The translations under genes and the position numbers were made by a program. From the NCBI GenBank assembly GCA_009886755.1, contig QXYU01000020.1:62001-126000 (forward strand): a stretch of 64,000 nt of DNA. The letters run 5' to 3'. Below, piece by piece: positions 18,609 through 27,671 of this stretch (its first letter is position 1; each line of letters starts with the position of its first letter). This stretch comes from Flavobacteriaceae bacterium (lineage in GTDB: Bacteria > Bacteroidota > Bacteroidia > Flavobacteriales > Flavobacteriaceae). The notes under the pieces are model-generated. The model ran no database searches and was not told the DNA's origin. It worked only from the letters and a program-made list of their open reading frames with translations.

Positions 18609-20336
18609 TTATTTCTTTAATAAGATAATCGAATCGTCTTGATGTTGTAGCAAATAGACTCCCTGATTGACGGCAGCTCCGTTCGGTAACAACTGATAAT
18701 CAAAGCGGCTTTCTACATAATCTGTCTCTCCCAGTGTTATGCCTTCCCGCAAATCTCCCGTCCGTGTTATTCGCAATAGCAAGTCTAACATCAGATCGTA
18801 ACCTCTTTTGGCTTCCTTGGAAGGGTACATTCCAAAACGATTCAAAAAACGATCGGGCATTTCACCTTCATCAAATACTTTAGGATGATAGCCTGAGGTA
18901 AAAGTAAACCCTAAAGAACCAAATGTGGCATTGGGGCTGTTTGGGTTTTCATAGGCTGTGCCTCGAAAAGTCGTAAACAGTTGAATGGGGCGGCTTGGTG
19001 TGATCTTGCCACTTAATTGGGAACTGATACTAGAGATCAAAGAAAAATTCTCAGATTCTAAAATTATTTTATTAGGAATACTATCCAGCAATAGAGAATC
19101 CATCAATTCTGAATCCAGATAACCTCCCTGCTCGGGGCGAAATCGAATGGCATAGGGATACCGTTCCATTAAGATTTTCTCAATGTCTCTATTGAGAGAG
19201 TCCGCAACTACCACAACATTTTCTTCCTCAGTAAGAACATTATCCAAATGACTTAACATTCGTTCTCTTAGAATCTGTTTGGGAGGAATACTCTGATAAA
19301 CATTGGCTCGCATTTGGACTTTCTTGTAAGAAAGAGGCGCTACTTTGGGAATTTTACGCAGTCGTCCTTGTGCGGAAATAAAATCAAAATTCCGTGGAAT
19401 TAACGGGCCTACTAACAAATCTTGCGCTGTCAATTCGGAGGTTTGAACCAACTGGTTCAACTTTGCCCTTTTGTTTTGGGTATCAAAAACTTGCAATTCC
19501 GTTGCGACCTCTTTTTCCGCCAATACTTCCAGAGCCATACGAACACCGGCATAAAAATCGAAAGCCAAACGTGTCAAATTTCTTTTTTTCAACAAGCTTT
19601 TTGTCTTCTCTAAAGAATCCAATTCCAAGGTTTGTGCTTTAAAAGGAAGCAATAAGCCTATCTTAAGGGCACGATCCAAAGGACTGAGAGAGTCTAGTAA
19701 GTCTACCTTAGGGACCAGAAGATCGTCTTGTACTTTTAAGTCACCTGAGAATTCCAAGGGAACTTTCAAAACCATTCCGGCCTGAAGTCCAGTAATTGCC
19801 AATTCGGGGTTTAGGGAATCGAGAATTCTTTGTCCAATACCCAATTTTTTCTCAATTCGGTAGTAGCCTTCTTTTGGGAGTACCGTATAATAATTAAACG
19901 CCGAACTAGGACCGACAAGGGTATCTTTGGTGGTAATGGGAACTTGTAAGGTCTGCCCTGCTTTTAATCCTTCTTTGAGAGATGGATTCAAAGCTTCTAA
20001 CTCTTGAATCGTGATGTCATAGGTATAGGCAATTCGCCATTTGGTTGCCTTGGGAGGTACCAGATAGCTTTCCGTTTCTGAAATGACTTCTTCAACCACC
20101 ACAGGAGCTTCATAGACCGGAATACGCAGTGTCATTTTCCGCTTTAATCTCGATTTAATTAAAGTCGGATTATAAGCTTCGATTTGATCAACAGTCACGC
20201 CATACTTCTGAGATAGGCTATAAAGGGTTTCTTTCTTTTTGACCTTATGATTAATAAAGCGATCGGGAATGCGCTCTTGCGCTTGCAATCCGAATGTAAA
20301 AAACACTGCCAAAAGCAGCAACCAAAACTTATTCAT
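18609..20336 (-). CDS. Secreted LysM-repeat/periplasmic-binding-protein fusion
   Basis: 575 residues with a cleavable signal peptide (hydrophobic 4-18, then LQAQE). Three LysM-like repeats follow, at about 29-73 (HKVKKKETLYSLSQKYGVTVDQIEAYNP), 95-133 (RIAYTYDITIQELEALNP) and 149-193 (YYRIEKKLGIGQRILDSLNP). They are expected to bind peptidoglycan. From about 225 (ALKIGLLLPFKAQTLELD) to the end it resembles a type I periplasmic-binding fold, as in amino-acid ABC receptors or LpoA. No transporter genes are nearby, so a cell-wall structural or regulatory role (LpoA-like) is as likely as ligand capture. It lies 19 bases after guaA. Confidence 0.78.
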   Translation of the reverse strand: MNKFWLLLLAVFFTFGLQAQERIPDRFINHKVKKKETLYSLSQKYGVTVDQIEAYNPTLIKSRLKRKMTLRIPVYEAPVVVEEVISETESYLVPPKATKWRIAYTYDITIQELEALNPSLKEGLKAGQTLQVPITTKDTLVGPSSAFNYYTVLPKEGYYRIEKKLGIGQRILDSLNPELAITGLQAGMVLKVPLEFSGDLKVQDDLLVPKVDLLDSLSPLDRALKIGLLLPFKAQTLELDSLEKTKSLLKKRNLTRLAFDFYAGVRMALEVLAEKEVATELQVFDTQNKRAKLNQLVQTSELTAQDLLVGPLIPRNFDFISAQGRLRKIPKVAPLSYKKVQMRANVYQSIPPKQILRERMLSHLDNVLTEEENVVVVADSLNRDIEKILMERYPYAIRFRPEQGGYLDSELMDSLLLDSIPNKIILESENFSLISSISSQLSGKITPSRPIQLFTTFRGTAYENPNSPNATFGSLGFTFTSGYHPKVFDEGEMPDRFLNRFGMYPSKEAKRGYDLMLDLLLRITRTGDLREGITLGETDYVESRFDYQLLPNGAAVNQGVYLLQHQDDSIILLKK

Positions 20337-20340
20337 GCAT

Positions 20341-20348
20341 TAAAGATA
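20341..20348 (-). promoter_or_regulatory. Near-consensus -7 box TATCTTTA at the LysM gene start
   Basis: One mismatch to TAnnTTTG (final A), ending 4 bases before the ATG at 20336, the same geometry as for mnmA, yidC, guaA and recR. Confidence 0.3.
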
Positions 20349-20355
20349 TCAAAAA

Positions 20356-21885
20356 CTATTCCCATTCTATCGTTGCTGGAGGCTTGGAACTGATATCATA
20401 GACCACACGGTTAACTCCGGGAACTTTATTAATAATTTGATTCGAAATATCTTGTAAAAAGGCGTAGGGTAAATCCACCCAATCAGCTGTCATTCCATCG
20501 GTAGATTCAACAGCACGGAGGGCTACACATTTTTCATAAGTGCGTTCATCTCCCATCACCCCAACCGACTGAACGGGAAGCAACATCGCTCCTGCTTGCC
20601 AGATAAGATCGTATAGCCCAGCTTGTTTTAGCCCATTGATAAACAACGCATCTACTGCTTGTAGCATATTTACTTTTTCAGCTGTGATGTCTCCCAAAAT
20701 TCGAATGGCCAAACCAGGACCGGGAAAAGGGTGACGCCCTAAAATATCAGGGGCAATTGATAAACTTTTTCCTACCCGTCGCACCTCATCTTTAAAAAGC
20801 ATTCGCAAAGGTTCTACTATTTTCAATTGCATATAATCCGGTAATCCACCCACATTGTGATGGGACTTGATCGTTACGGATGGGCCATTGACAGATACCG
20901 ATTCGATCACATCGGGGTAAATAGTCCCTTGTCCTAACCAAGCGGCGCCTTCCACTAGCTTGGACTCCGCATCGAATACATCTACAAAAGTTTTTCCAAT
21001 AATTTTACGCTTTGTCTCTGGATCGGAAACGCCTGACAAAGCATCCAAGAATTGAGTACTGGCATCCACGCCTTTGACGTTTAGCCCCATACCTTCATAC
21101 TGATCGATTACCTGTGTGAATTCGTCTTTGCGCAACAAACCGTTGTTGACAAAAATGCAGTTTAAACGCGGCCCAACAGCTTGGTGTAAAAGAACAGCCG
21201 CTACGGTGGAATCAACCCCGCCAGAGAGGCCTAGAATTACTTTTTCATCGCCAATTTGATCTTGGAGTGCTTGCACTGTCATTTCAACAAACGAATCCGG
21301 GGTCCAATTGGCATCAACACCAGCTATATGGGTAATAAAATTTTCAAGTATTTGTTTTCCATCCGTGCTGTGATACACTTCTGGGTGAAACTGCAAGGCA
21401 TAGGTTTCTTCTCCCTCAATACGGTAAGCAGCATGCTTTACGTCTTCCGTACTTGCCAAAAGAACACCCCCCTCAGGAAGCTGTTCAATCGTATCACTAT
21501 GACTCATCCACACTTGGCTTTGAGCCGGTACATTGGCAAAAAGAGTACTTTGAGTATCCATATAAGACAACCGTGCCCGACCGTATTCCCGAGTATTGGA
21601 AGGCTGCACCTGACCCCCTGAAAAATGGGCCAAATATTGTGCCCCGTAGCAAACAGCCAGCAAAGGCTTTTTTCCACGGATTGCACTCAGATCAGGGTGC
21701 AATGCGTCTTCAGAACGGACGGAGAAAGGCGACCCTGAAAGGATCACTGCGCCAAAATCAGCTAGCTGCTCGGGTATCTTATTAAACGGATGAATTTCAC
21801 AATAGGTGTTAAGCTCCCGAACGCGTCGTGCGATCAATTGAGTGTATTGGGAACCAAAGTCGAGAATCAATACTTTTTCTTGCAT
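20356..21885 (-). CDS. guaA: GMP synthase (glutamine-hydrolysing)
   Basis: Aminates XMP to GMP. It has 509 residues from the ATG at 21885; a TTG two codons earlier is less likely. The N-terminal class I amidotransferase domain has [20 protein letters not shown], the nucleophile C79 in [13 protein letters not shown] and [10 protein letters not shown]. The ATP-pyrophosphatase domain has [17 protein letters not shown]. The C-terminal dimerisation domain contains [15 protein letters not shown] and ends PPATIEWE, the standard terminus. A -7 box lies 3 bases before the ATG. Confidence 0.97.
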   Translation of the reverse strand: MQEKVLILDFGSQYTQLIARRVRELNTYCEIHPFNKIPEQLADFGAVILSGSPFSVRSEDALHPDLSAIRGKKPLLAVCYGAQYLAHFSGGQVQPSNTREYGRARLSYMDTQSTLFANVPAQSQVWMSHSDTIEQLPEGGVLLASTEDVKHAAYRIEGEETYALQFHPEVYHSTDGKQILENFITHIAGVDANWTPDSFVEMTVQALQDQIGDEKVILGLSGGVDSTVAAVLLHQAVGPRLNCIFVNNGLLRKDEFTQVIDQYEGMGLNVKGVDASTQFLDALSGVSDPETKRKIIGKTFVDVFDAESKLVEGAAWLGQGTIYPDVIESVSVNGPSVTIKSHHNVGGLPDYMQLKIVEPLRMLFKDEVRRVGKSLSIAPDILGRHPFPGPGLAIRILGDITAEKVNMLQAVDALFINGLKQAGLYDLIWQAGAMLLPVQSVGVMGDERTYEKCVALRAVESTDGMTADWVDLPYAFLQDISNQIINKVPGVNRVVYDISSKPPATIEWE

Positions 21886-21888
21886 GGG

Positions 21889-21896
21889 CAAAAATA
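21889..21896 (-). promoter_or_regulatory. -7 box TATTTTTG abutting the guaA start
   Basis: Exact TAnnTTTG match separated from the ATG by only CCC. No purine riboswitch-like structure is evident in the 74-base gap to bshC. Confidence 0.5.
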
Positions 21897-21959
21897 ATTA
21901 TTTCAAAGCCCTAATACGGAATTTCAATTACTTTTTATCCGACCTTATTGTTGAAAATC

Positions 21960-23567
21960 CTAAAGCTCAATCCATGAAAACTGAAAACGCAAAGGATCAA
22001 GTGTTTGGATTAATTCTGGAATCAAATCCGTCCCTTTTTCCAAATAGAAGGTGCTGAAGTTCAATTGCCGCTCTTGCAGCCCTTCCCCCGGGAACAATGA
22101 CTCATATAAAATCTCTATGCGTTGGACATGTTCTTTGAGTTTCCGCTTTTGGGCTTGTAACAAGCGTTTTTCCAAATGGTCTATGCCGTTAAACTGCTTT
22201 TGGCGTTGCGCCGCTACGGCCCCTTCAAAAGAAGCATCGGTTTGTTTGACCAAATTTTCCAAATGAAGAAAGTTCTTCTCCAGTTCCTTTTTTAGATATT
22301 GCAAGTCCAAATCAATGGTACTGATTTGATGTATTTTTTTATTAATTAGAGGATTGCGACGCAGAAAAAAATCTTCGGCTTGTAAATCCAACTTACGAAT
22401 CTTGTTTTGGGTTTTAGCATCCACCAAAACAGCAGAGTTTCGAAGGACTAACAAAGGAAAGGGAATCGATTGCGAAGCAAAAAACGATTTTAGCTGCAAC
22501 CAATAGGCCAGTTCTCCTCCCCCCCCTATATACCCAATATTGGGCAAGATCACTTCTTGGTATAACGGACGAAGGAGTACGTTGGGTGAAAATGCCTGTG
22601 GATTGGACGCCAAACGATCCTGCATTTCTTTCTCTGAAATGGGCGTAGGATCACCGTCTAATTGGAATCCCTCCACGTGACGAATAATCCGTTGCCGCTT
22701 GTTGGGGGATAGATAAAAAAGATTGATCTCTCTAGGGCTCACTTGGGGTTTAAAACCTTTTTTATATTGAGTTTGTAGGGCTTTAATTTGTTGGGATACT
22801 TCTGAATGGCAAACTTGCGATTCAAGCTCTTGCTGCATATAAGGAGCAAAACTTTCTTTTAGAGCCGCATCATCCCCATCAACAATGACCAATCCATAAG
22901 AGCCAAATAAGGCATTCACCAACTTACGAGTTGCTTCGGCCAAAGAAGCACTGGAGCGATAGCTCTGGCTAAGCCATTGCGTCAGCATGTTTGCCACTTT
23001 ATTTTTAGGCAAGGTCTGTTCGAACAAGTCCAAAACCGGTTGTAAAGACTCTAAGGTCATTGCCCCAACAGCCCCTCCGGGAGTGGGATGTGCCCATTGG
23101 AATTTTTTTCCCTCAAACATAAAGTGGCTGATCTCTTCAAAATCGTGGTCTTCGGTTGCCATCCAATACACGGGAATAAAATCTTTTTTGGGTTCCGCAT
23201 TTTTCAATTGCTGGCACAGCTTGATTGTGGAAGCTATTTTAAAAATAAAAAACAGTGGTCCTGTAAGCAGACTCAACTGATGTCCTGTAGTAATGGTAAA
23301 AGATTGGTCTTTTTGAAGCAACTCAATATGCTTTCGTGTGGCTTGTGTATCTGTAATGCCTTTGTATTGAGCCTGCAATGCACTGACTAAAACGCTGCGT
23401 TGGTGCGATGAAAAAGACGATGCTTTGCGATCGGCTTGAGCTAGAAAATTTTGGGTGTTTGGAAACGCCTCATAGAAGGAAGCCAAGGAATGGTCTTGGT
23501 TTAAATAGTCTAAGATGAGTCCGGAAAAATACCCTGTATGTGCGTAGGGAATGTCGTGGACGTTCAT
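21960..23567 (-). CDS. bshC: Bacillithiol biosynthesis cysteine-adding enzyme BshC
   Basis: Adds cysteine to glucosaminyl-malate in the last step of bacillithiol synthesis. It has 535 residues. The family hallmark TGHQLSLLTGPLFFIFKIASTI lies near residue 95, followed by FIPVYWMATEDHDFEEI and the later NIGYIGGGGELAYWLQLK. A long coiled-coil (about residues 420-490, LQYLKKELEKNFLHLENLVKQ) separates the core from the C-terminus. bshA and bshB are not in the window. It follows rimO by 30 bases on the same strand and may be read through from it. Confidence 0.93.
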   Translation of the reverse strand: MNVHDIPYAHTGYFSGLILDYLNQDHSLASFYEAFPNTQNFLAQADRKASSFSSHQRSVLVSALQAQYKGITDTQATRKHIELLQKDQSFTITTGHQLSLLTGPLFFIFKIASTIKLCQQLKNAEPKKDFIPVYWMATEDHDFEEISHFMFEGKKFQWAHPTPGGAVGAMTLESLQPVLDLFEQTLPKNKVANMLTQWLSQSYRSSASLAEATRKLVNALFGSYGLVIVDGDDAALKESFAPYMQQELESQVCHSEVSQQIKALQTQYKKGFKPQVSPREINLFYLSPNKRQRIIRHVEGFQLDGDPTPISEKEMQDRLASNPQAFSPNVLLRPLYQEVILPNIGYIGGGGELAYWLQLKSFFASQSIPFPLLVLRNSAVLVDAKTQNKIRKLDLQAEDFFLRRNPLINKKIHQISTIDLDLQYLKKELEKNFLHLENLVKQTDASFEGAVAAQRQKQFNGIDHLEKRLLQAQKRKLKEHVQRIEILYESLFPGEGLQERQLNFSTFYLEKGTDLIPELIQTLDPLRFQFSWIEL

Positions 23568-23597
23568 AACCAGTCTTTCTGTAAAGATATCTTAAAA

Positions 23598-24899
23598 TTA
23601 GTTGGGCTCCCCAAACAGATCAAATTCTGTTGCAGAAGTAATGGTGATTTGTGCAAAATCACCCATTTTGAGATAATGGTCTTCAGCTGAGATAAGTACT
23701 TCGTTATCCACATCGGGAGAGTCCCGTTCTGTGCGTCCAATAAAGTAGTTCCCTTCTTTTCGGTCAATCATACAACGGAGCGTTTTCCCTATCCATTGCT
23801 GATTCAACTCTCGAGAGATTTCTGTTTGGATAGCCATGATTTCATTAGCACGTTCCTGCTTTACTTCTTCTGGCACATCGTCTTCGAGACCAAAAGCATG
23901 AGTGTTTTCTTCATGGCTGTAGGTAAAACACCCCAGTCGTTCAAAGCGCATTTCCTGTACCCACTGCTTAAGGGTTTCAAAGTCTTCCGCAGTTTCCCCG
24001 GGATAACCGACAATTAACGAGGTACGAATTGCCATTTCAGGAACAGCAGTGCGAAAATCGTGAAGGAGTTTTGTCGTTTTGGCTTTGGTAGTCCCCCGAC
24101 GCATGGATTTTAGGATGGGGTCTGCTATATGTTGCAACGGGATGTCGATATAATTACAAACCTTGGATTCTTCTCGCATTACCTCTAAGACTTCCATAGG
24201 AAAGCCTGTAGGGAAGGCATAGTGCAAACGAATCCATTCGATGCCTTTTACCTTCACTAAAGCACGTAGCAAGTCGACCAGTTTGCGTTCATTGTACAGA
24301 TCCAATCCGTAATAGGTAAGGTCTTGTGCAATTAGAATCAATTCTTTTACGCCGTCTTTGGCTAACAATGAAGCTTCATGGGTTAGGTCTTCGATGCGTT
24401 TGGATTTGTGTTTTCCGCGCATCAAGGGAATGGCACAAAAAGAACAAGGTCGGTCGCAACCTTCAGCAATTTTTAAATAGGCGTAGTTTTTGGGGGTTGT
24501 GGTCAGTCGTTCACCCAGCAACTCATGTTTGTAATCCGCTCCAAGAACTTTGAGCAATTGCGGTAGGTCTGTAGTTCCAAAATACTGATCTACCTGTGGG
24601 ATTTCTTTTTCCAAATCAGGTTTGTACCGTTCGCTCAAGCAACCGGTAACATACACACGGTCGACTGTACCCTGTTTCTTTTTTTGAATCTGTTCCAAAA
24701 TCGTATTGACCGATTCTTCTTTGGCATCTCCGATAAATCCACAGGTGTTGACCACTACAATATTGCCCTCTTGCTCATGCACTACCTCTTTACCACTGGC
24801 TTTCAACTGCCCCATCAACACCTCAGAGTCGTATAGGTTTTTAGAGCATCCGAGCGTGATGACATTTATCGTGTTTTTTTGAAGGCTTTTGGTCCGCAT
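23598..24899 (-). CDS. rimO: Ribosomal protein uS12 (Asp) methylthiotransferase
   Basis: Radical-SAM enzyme that adds a methylthio group to a conserved Asp of ribosomal protein S12. It has 433 residues. The N-terminal MTTase domain holds three cluster cysteines, C18 (ITLGCSKN), C53 (VNTCGFI) and C87 (VTGCLSE). The radical-SAM cluster is C148-x3-C152-x2-C155 (EGCDRPCSFCAIP). The C-terminal TRAM domain is about 365-430. The TLGCSKN and CSFCAIPLMRGKHKS signatures favour RimO over the tRNA enzyme MiaB. It begins 8 bases after the stop of the upstream hydrolase, in the ftsY operon. Confidence 0.94.
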   Translation of the reverse strand: MRTKSLQKNTINVITLGCSKNLYDSEVLMGQLKASGKEVVHEQEGNIVVVNTCGFIGDAKEESVNTILEQIQKKKQGTVDRVYVTGCLSERYKPDLEKEIPQVDQYFGTTDLPQLLKVLGADYKHELLGERLTTTPKNYAYLKIAEGCDRPCSFCAIPLMRGKHKSKRIEDLTHEASLLAKDGVKELILIAQDLTYYGLDLYNERKLVDLLRALVKVKGIEWIRLHYAFPTGFPMEVLEVMREESKVCNYIDIPLQHIADPILKSMRRGTTKAKTTKLLHDFRTAVPEMAIRTSLIVGYPGETAEDFETLKQWVQEMRFERLGCFTYSHEENTHAFGLEDDVPEEVKQERANEIMAIQTEISRELNQQWIGKTLRCMIDRKEGNYFIGRTERDSPDVDNEVLISAEDHYLKMGDFAQITITSATEFDLFGEPN

Positions 24900-24907
24900 A
24901 GCTTTTT

Positions 24908-25921
24908 TTATTGGAGGTGCAGAGAGTCTTGCTTAGTAATGGGAAGCTGTTCTTTTAAAAACGAAAGTGTTTCCTGCGCAACTTTGTCATAAACTGTTGT
25001 GCTGAGATAGGAGGTGATTACATGGCTTTTGGCTTCTGGAAAAGCGACTTTCTTTTTTTGGTTGTCAACCGTTCCCAGTTGCCCAAACATATCTATCATA
25101 TCTTCTACACGCACGGTGTCGTCCTGTTCTTCTTTGTTTTTATAGTAGTAGCCCATAAATACCGGAATTTTTATTTTTTCAAATGTTTTAGCATGCATGG
25201 CAACTTCAAGTAAATTCTGTACTTCAATGGTCGCCTCAAAACGGTAAAAGGTGGTGTTAAAATTTTCCTTTTCAGAGGTCATATCCCCCATGAAGTGGTA
25301 TTTACTGCCCGTAATCAATCGCGCTAAGTACAAGCCCCAAGGATAGGTCAACAAAAAAGCGCGAGGGTCTTTGATTTTTATATTGGGAGAATAAAGTCCC
25401 AAGGCCGCGACATCAGGATCGTTTCCTAATATCAATGATAAGGTTGCTCCGTTTGAGGTCGCAAGAATAATAACTTTTTCCCCTAAAGTCTTGGCGACGG
25501 CGAGAGCCTCACGAGCACTGTCCAAATAATCATCGGCATTGAAGTCAAGCATGGGTTCTTCTTCTACCAAGCCGTGTCCGAAAAGACGCGGTAGGTATAG
25601 ATTTGCCCCAAGTTCTTTTGCCACCGTACGATGAAAAGGAGCTCCTTCTTCTGCTACCGCACCAAAACCGTGTAAATAGAGAACACTATAAGGTGTTTTG
25701 GTAGGAATACTATCGGCAAATTCAATACGACTTTCATTATCAGGTCTTAGGTTACCTATCTGCGCTTCTTTGTCCGCTACAAACTGTTGTAACGCTTCAA
25801 AGTTAGTGGGTACTTCAGGCAAAGGCTTTTCCAACTGGGGCGTTTTGGGGGTCGGCCCCAAAAGATATATCACAATTAAACCAATAAGTAAAAGTGTGAT
25901 TTTAGAACGAAATAATTTCAT
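24908..25921 (-). CDS. Membrane-anchored alpha/beta hydrolase
   Basis: 337 residues. An N-terminal hydrophobic segment (residues 8-22, ITLLLIGLIVIYLLG) acts as a signal anchor. The serine hydrolase core shows YSVLYLHGFGAVAEEG (oxyanion region), the nucleophile elbow IILATSNGATLSL with a TSNGA form of the S-x-N-G type, and SHVITS near the C-terminus as the likely catalytic His. Substrate is unknown; a carboxylesterase or lipase is plausible. It is packed between ftsY (5-base gap) and rimO (8-base gap), so its transcription is tied to them. Confidence 0.75.
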   Translation of the reverse strand: MKLFRSKITLLLIGLIVIYLLGPTPKTPQLEKPLPEVPTNFEALQQFVADKEAQIGNLRPDNESRIEFADSIPTKTPYSVLYLHGFGAVAEEGAPFHRTVAKELGANLYLPRLFGHGLVEEEPMLDFNADDYLDSAREALAVAKTLGEKVIILATSNGATLSLILGNDPDVAALGLYSPNIKIKDPRAFLLTYPWGLYLARLITGSKYHFMGDMTSEKENFNTTFYRFEATIEVQNLLEVAMHAKTFEKIKIPVFMGYYYKNKEEQDDTVRVEDMIDMFGQLGTVDNQKKKVAFPEAKSHVITSYLSTTVYDKVAQETLSFLKEQLPITKQDSLHLQ

Positions 25922-25926
25922 AGTTA

Positions 25927-26886
25927 CTAAGCGTTAAAGAAAGAAAACACGAAGGCTTCAGGATCGAAACGTTGCAGGTCGTCGATACCTTCCCCAACGC
26001 CTATATATTTAACTGGAATTTGAAATTGATCGGAAATTCCCATAACTACCCCACCTTTGGCTGTACCATCAAGTTTGGTAATGGCTAATGCCGATACTTC
26101 GGTTGCCGCTGTAAACTGCTTGGCCTGTTCAAATGCATTTTGTCCAGTGGAACCGTCAAGCACCAACAACACTTCATGGGGTGCTTCAGGTACAATTTTA
26201 TCCATAACACGTTTGACCTTGGACAACTCGTTCATCAAATTGATCTTATTGTGCAAACGTCCAGCAGTGTCTATTAAGACTACATCTGCGTTTTGAGCAA
26301 CGGCTGACTGGAGCGTGTCAAAAGCTACGGAGGCAGGATCACTTCCCATCTCTTGTTTGACAAGCGAAACCCCCACGCTATCGGCCCAAATCTGTAATTG
26401 GTCGATGGCTCCGGCTCGAAAGGTGTCAGCTGCACCGAGGATTACCTTTTTACCTGCTTGAGTATATTGATGAGCCAATTTTCCAATCGTAGTGGTCTTC
26501 CCCACACCATTAACCCCCACCACCATGATCACCTCTGGTTGATGCGGTAAGGCTGCTGCAAAGTCCTGAGGGGTGGCAGCCGCTTCTGGGCGAACAAGGA
26601 TTTTAGTGATTTCTTCTGTGAGTAATTGTCCTAGTGCTTCAGAGCCTAAATACTTATCCGCTGCCACTCGCGCTTCGATGGCCTCAATGATTTTTATCGT
26701 AGTGGCCACGCCAACATCCGATTGAATCAAAACTCCTTCGAGTTCGTCCAACAAATCTTCATCTATAGAAGCACGCCCTGCAACGGCTGTTCCAAGCTTT
26801 GCAAAAAAGTTTCGCTTGCTGGACTGAAGTTCTTCGGCCAAGCGGCGCTTTTTCTCTGCGGAAAACAACTTATTTAACTTACTCAT
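25927..26886 (-). CDS. ftsY: Signal recognition particle receptor FtsY
   Basis: SRP-family GTPase that docks ribosome-nascent-chain/SRP complexes at the membrane. It has 319 residues from the ATG at 26886; a TTG four codons upstream lies inside a hairpin tail. The short N-terminus (LNKLFSAEKKRRLAEELQSSKRNFFAKLG) lacks the long acidic A domain of E. coli FtsY. The N domain is followed by the G domain with GVNGVGKTTTIGKLA, DTFRAGAIDQL, DTAGR and TKLDGTAKGG. It follows the ribosomal-protein cluster rpmB-rpmG-DUF4295 but is separated from it by a hairpin. Confidence 0.95.
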   Translation of the reverse strand: MSKLNKLFSAEKKRRLAEELQSSKRNFFAKLGTAVAGRASIDEDLLDELEGVLIQSDVGVATTIKIIEAIEARVAADKYLGSEALGQLLTEEITKILVRPEAAATPQDFAAALPHQPEVIMVVGVNGVGKTTTIGKLAHQYTQAGKKVILGAADTFRAGAIDQLQIWADSVGVSLVKQEMGSDPASVAFDTLQSAVAQNADVVLIDTAGRLHNKINLMNELSKVKRVMDKIVPEAPHEVLLVLDGSTGQNAFEQAKQFTAATEVSALAITKLDGTAKGGVVMGISDQFQIPVKYIGVGEGIDDLQRFDPEAFVFSFFNA

Positions 26887-26899
26887 GTCTAGATACAAA

Positions 26900-26924
26900 A
26901 AAAGCTACTGTTTAAGTAGCTTTT
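26900..26924 (-). terminator. Hairpin between the DUF4295 gene and ftsY
   Basis: A perfect 10-bp stem (AAAAGCTACT with AGTAGCTTTT) around GTTTA, followed on the minus strand by a T-rich tract. It probably ends or attenuates rpmB-rpmG-DUF4295 transcription just 13 bases before the ftsY ATG. Confidence 0.65.
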
Positions 26925-26945
26925 GTGTGTCCCTTAGCGGGAAAT

Positions 26946-27098
26946 TTATTTTTTATTCAACCAATCGCTGACCATATCAGGAGGCAGGATGGTTTCTACA
27001 AAAGAATAGCCCGTTGAGCCTTCTTTCTTAATCATTTTAATCGCTTTTGTCAAGCGCTTTGATCCTGTTTGTAAGGTTGCTACAGATTTCTTTGCCAT
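26946..27098 (-). CDS. DUF4295 mini-protein of the ribosomal cluster
   Basis: A 50-residue basic protein read from the ATG at 27098: it begins MAKKSVATLQTGSKRLTKAI and ends DMVSDWLNKK. This matches the DUF4295 family, a Bacteroidota-specific small protein encoded after rpmB and rpmG. It starts 3 bases after the rpmG stop. Its conserved place suggests a ribosome-associated role, which I infer from context only. It is followed by the hairpin at 26900-26924. Confidence 0.9.
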   Translation of the reverse strand: MAKKSVATLQTGSKRLTKAIKMIKKEGSTGYSFVETILPPDMVSDWLNKK

Positions 27099-27101
27099 GA
27101 C

Positions 27102-27284
27102 TTATTTAATTTCTTTATGAACCGTCATTTTTTTCAAAATCGGGTTGAATTTTTTAATCTCCAGTCGATCGGGAGTGTTTTTCTTATTCTTCGTTGTTAT
27201 ATAACGAGAGGTACCGGGTTGTCCAGAAGACTTGTGCTCTGTACACTCGAGGATTACCTGAACGCGATTGCCTTTTTTTGCCAT
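27102..27284 (-). CDS. rpmG: 50S ribosomal protein L33 (bL33)
   Basis: 60-residue ribosomal protein of the large-subunit E-site region. Typical features: [13 protein letters not shown] near the start, [27 protein letters not shown] in the middle. The paired zinc cysteines of C+ forms are absent (only one Cys), so this is a C-minus L33. It lies 13 bases after rpmB. Confidence 0.95.
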   Translation of the reverse strand: MAKKGNRVQVILECTEHKSSGQPGTSRYITTKNKKNTPDRLEIKKFNPILKKMTVHKEIK

Positions 27285-27297
27285 GAGTTCTTGTAAC

Positions 27298-27534
27298 TTA
27301 TTTAATTACACCTTGTGCACGTGCTTCTTTCAACACAGCACTGATGCCTTTTTTGTTAATCGTTTTTAGCGCTGAGGCTTTCAACTTTAGCGTAATCCAT
27401 TGGTCTTCCTCTGGAATGTAAAAACGCTTTTTTATTAAGTTAATGTCAAAACGACGACGGGTTTTGTTCATCGCATGGGATACGTTGTTCCCGAACATTA
27501 CTTTCTTACCTGTTATTTCACAAACTTTGGCCAT
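27298..27534 (-). CDS. rpmB: 50S ribosomal protein L28 (bL28)
   Basis: 78-residue large-subunit protein. The start [38 protein letters not shown] is the family signature, with only one Cys in the N-terminal part, a C-minus form. It is first in the rpmB-rpmG-DUF4295 set, with a good promoter at 27564-27596. Confidence 0.96.
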   Translation of the reverse strand: MAKVCEITGKKVMFGNNVSHAMNKTRRRFDINLIKKRFYIPEEDQWITLKLKASALKTINKKGISAVLKEARAQGVIK

Positions 27535-27563
27535 ATATCAAAGGATTTGCATTAAATCGGACG

Positions 27564-27596
27564 CAAATTTACATTTTATTATGGGAGTATCAAAAA
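27564..27596 (-). promoter_or_regulatory. -33/-7 promoter of the rpmB cluster
   Basis: On the minus strand TTTTTG (27591-27596) and TAAATTTG (27564-27571) are separated by 19 bases, both matching the Bacteroidota housekeeping consensus. The predicted leader is about 25 bases. This is the best full promoter match in the window. Confidence 0.65.
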
Positions 27597-27671
27597 CATA
27601 TTTTGAAATAAATCAGCTCTCATACTTAATTCTATTTATTATTTTTAGAATTCAACCCAAATCTACCCCCT

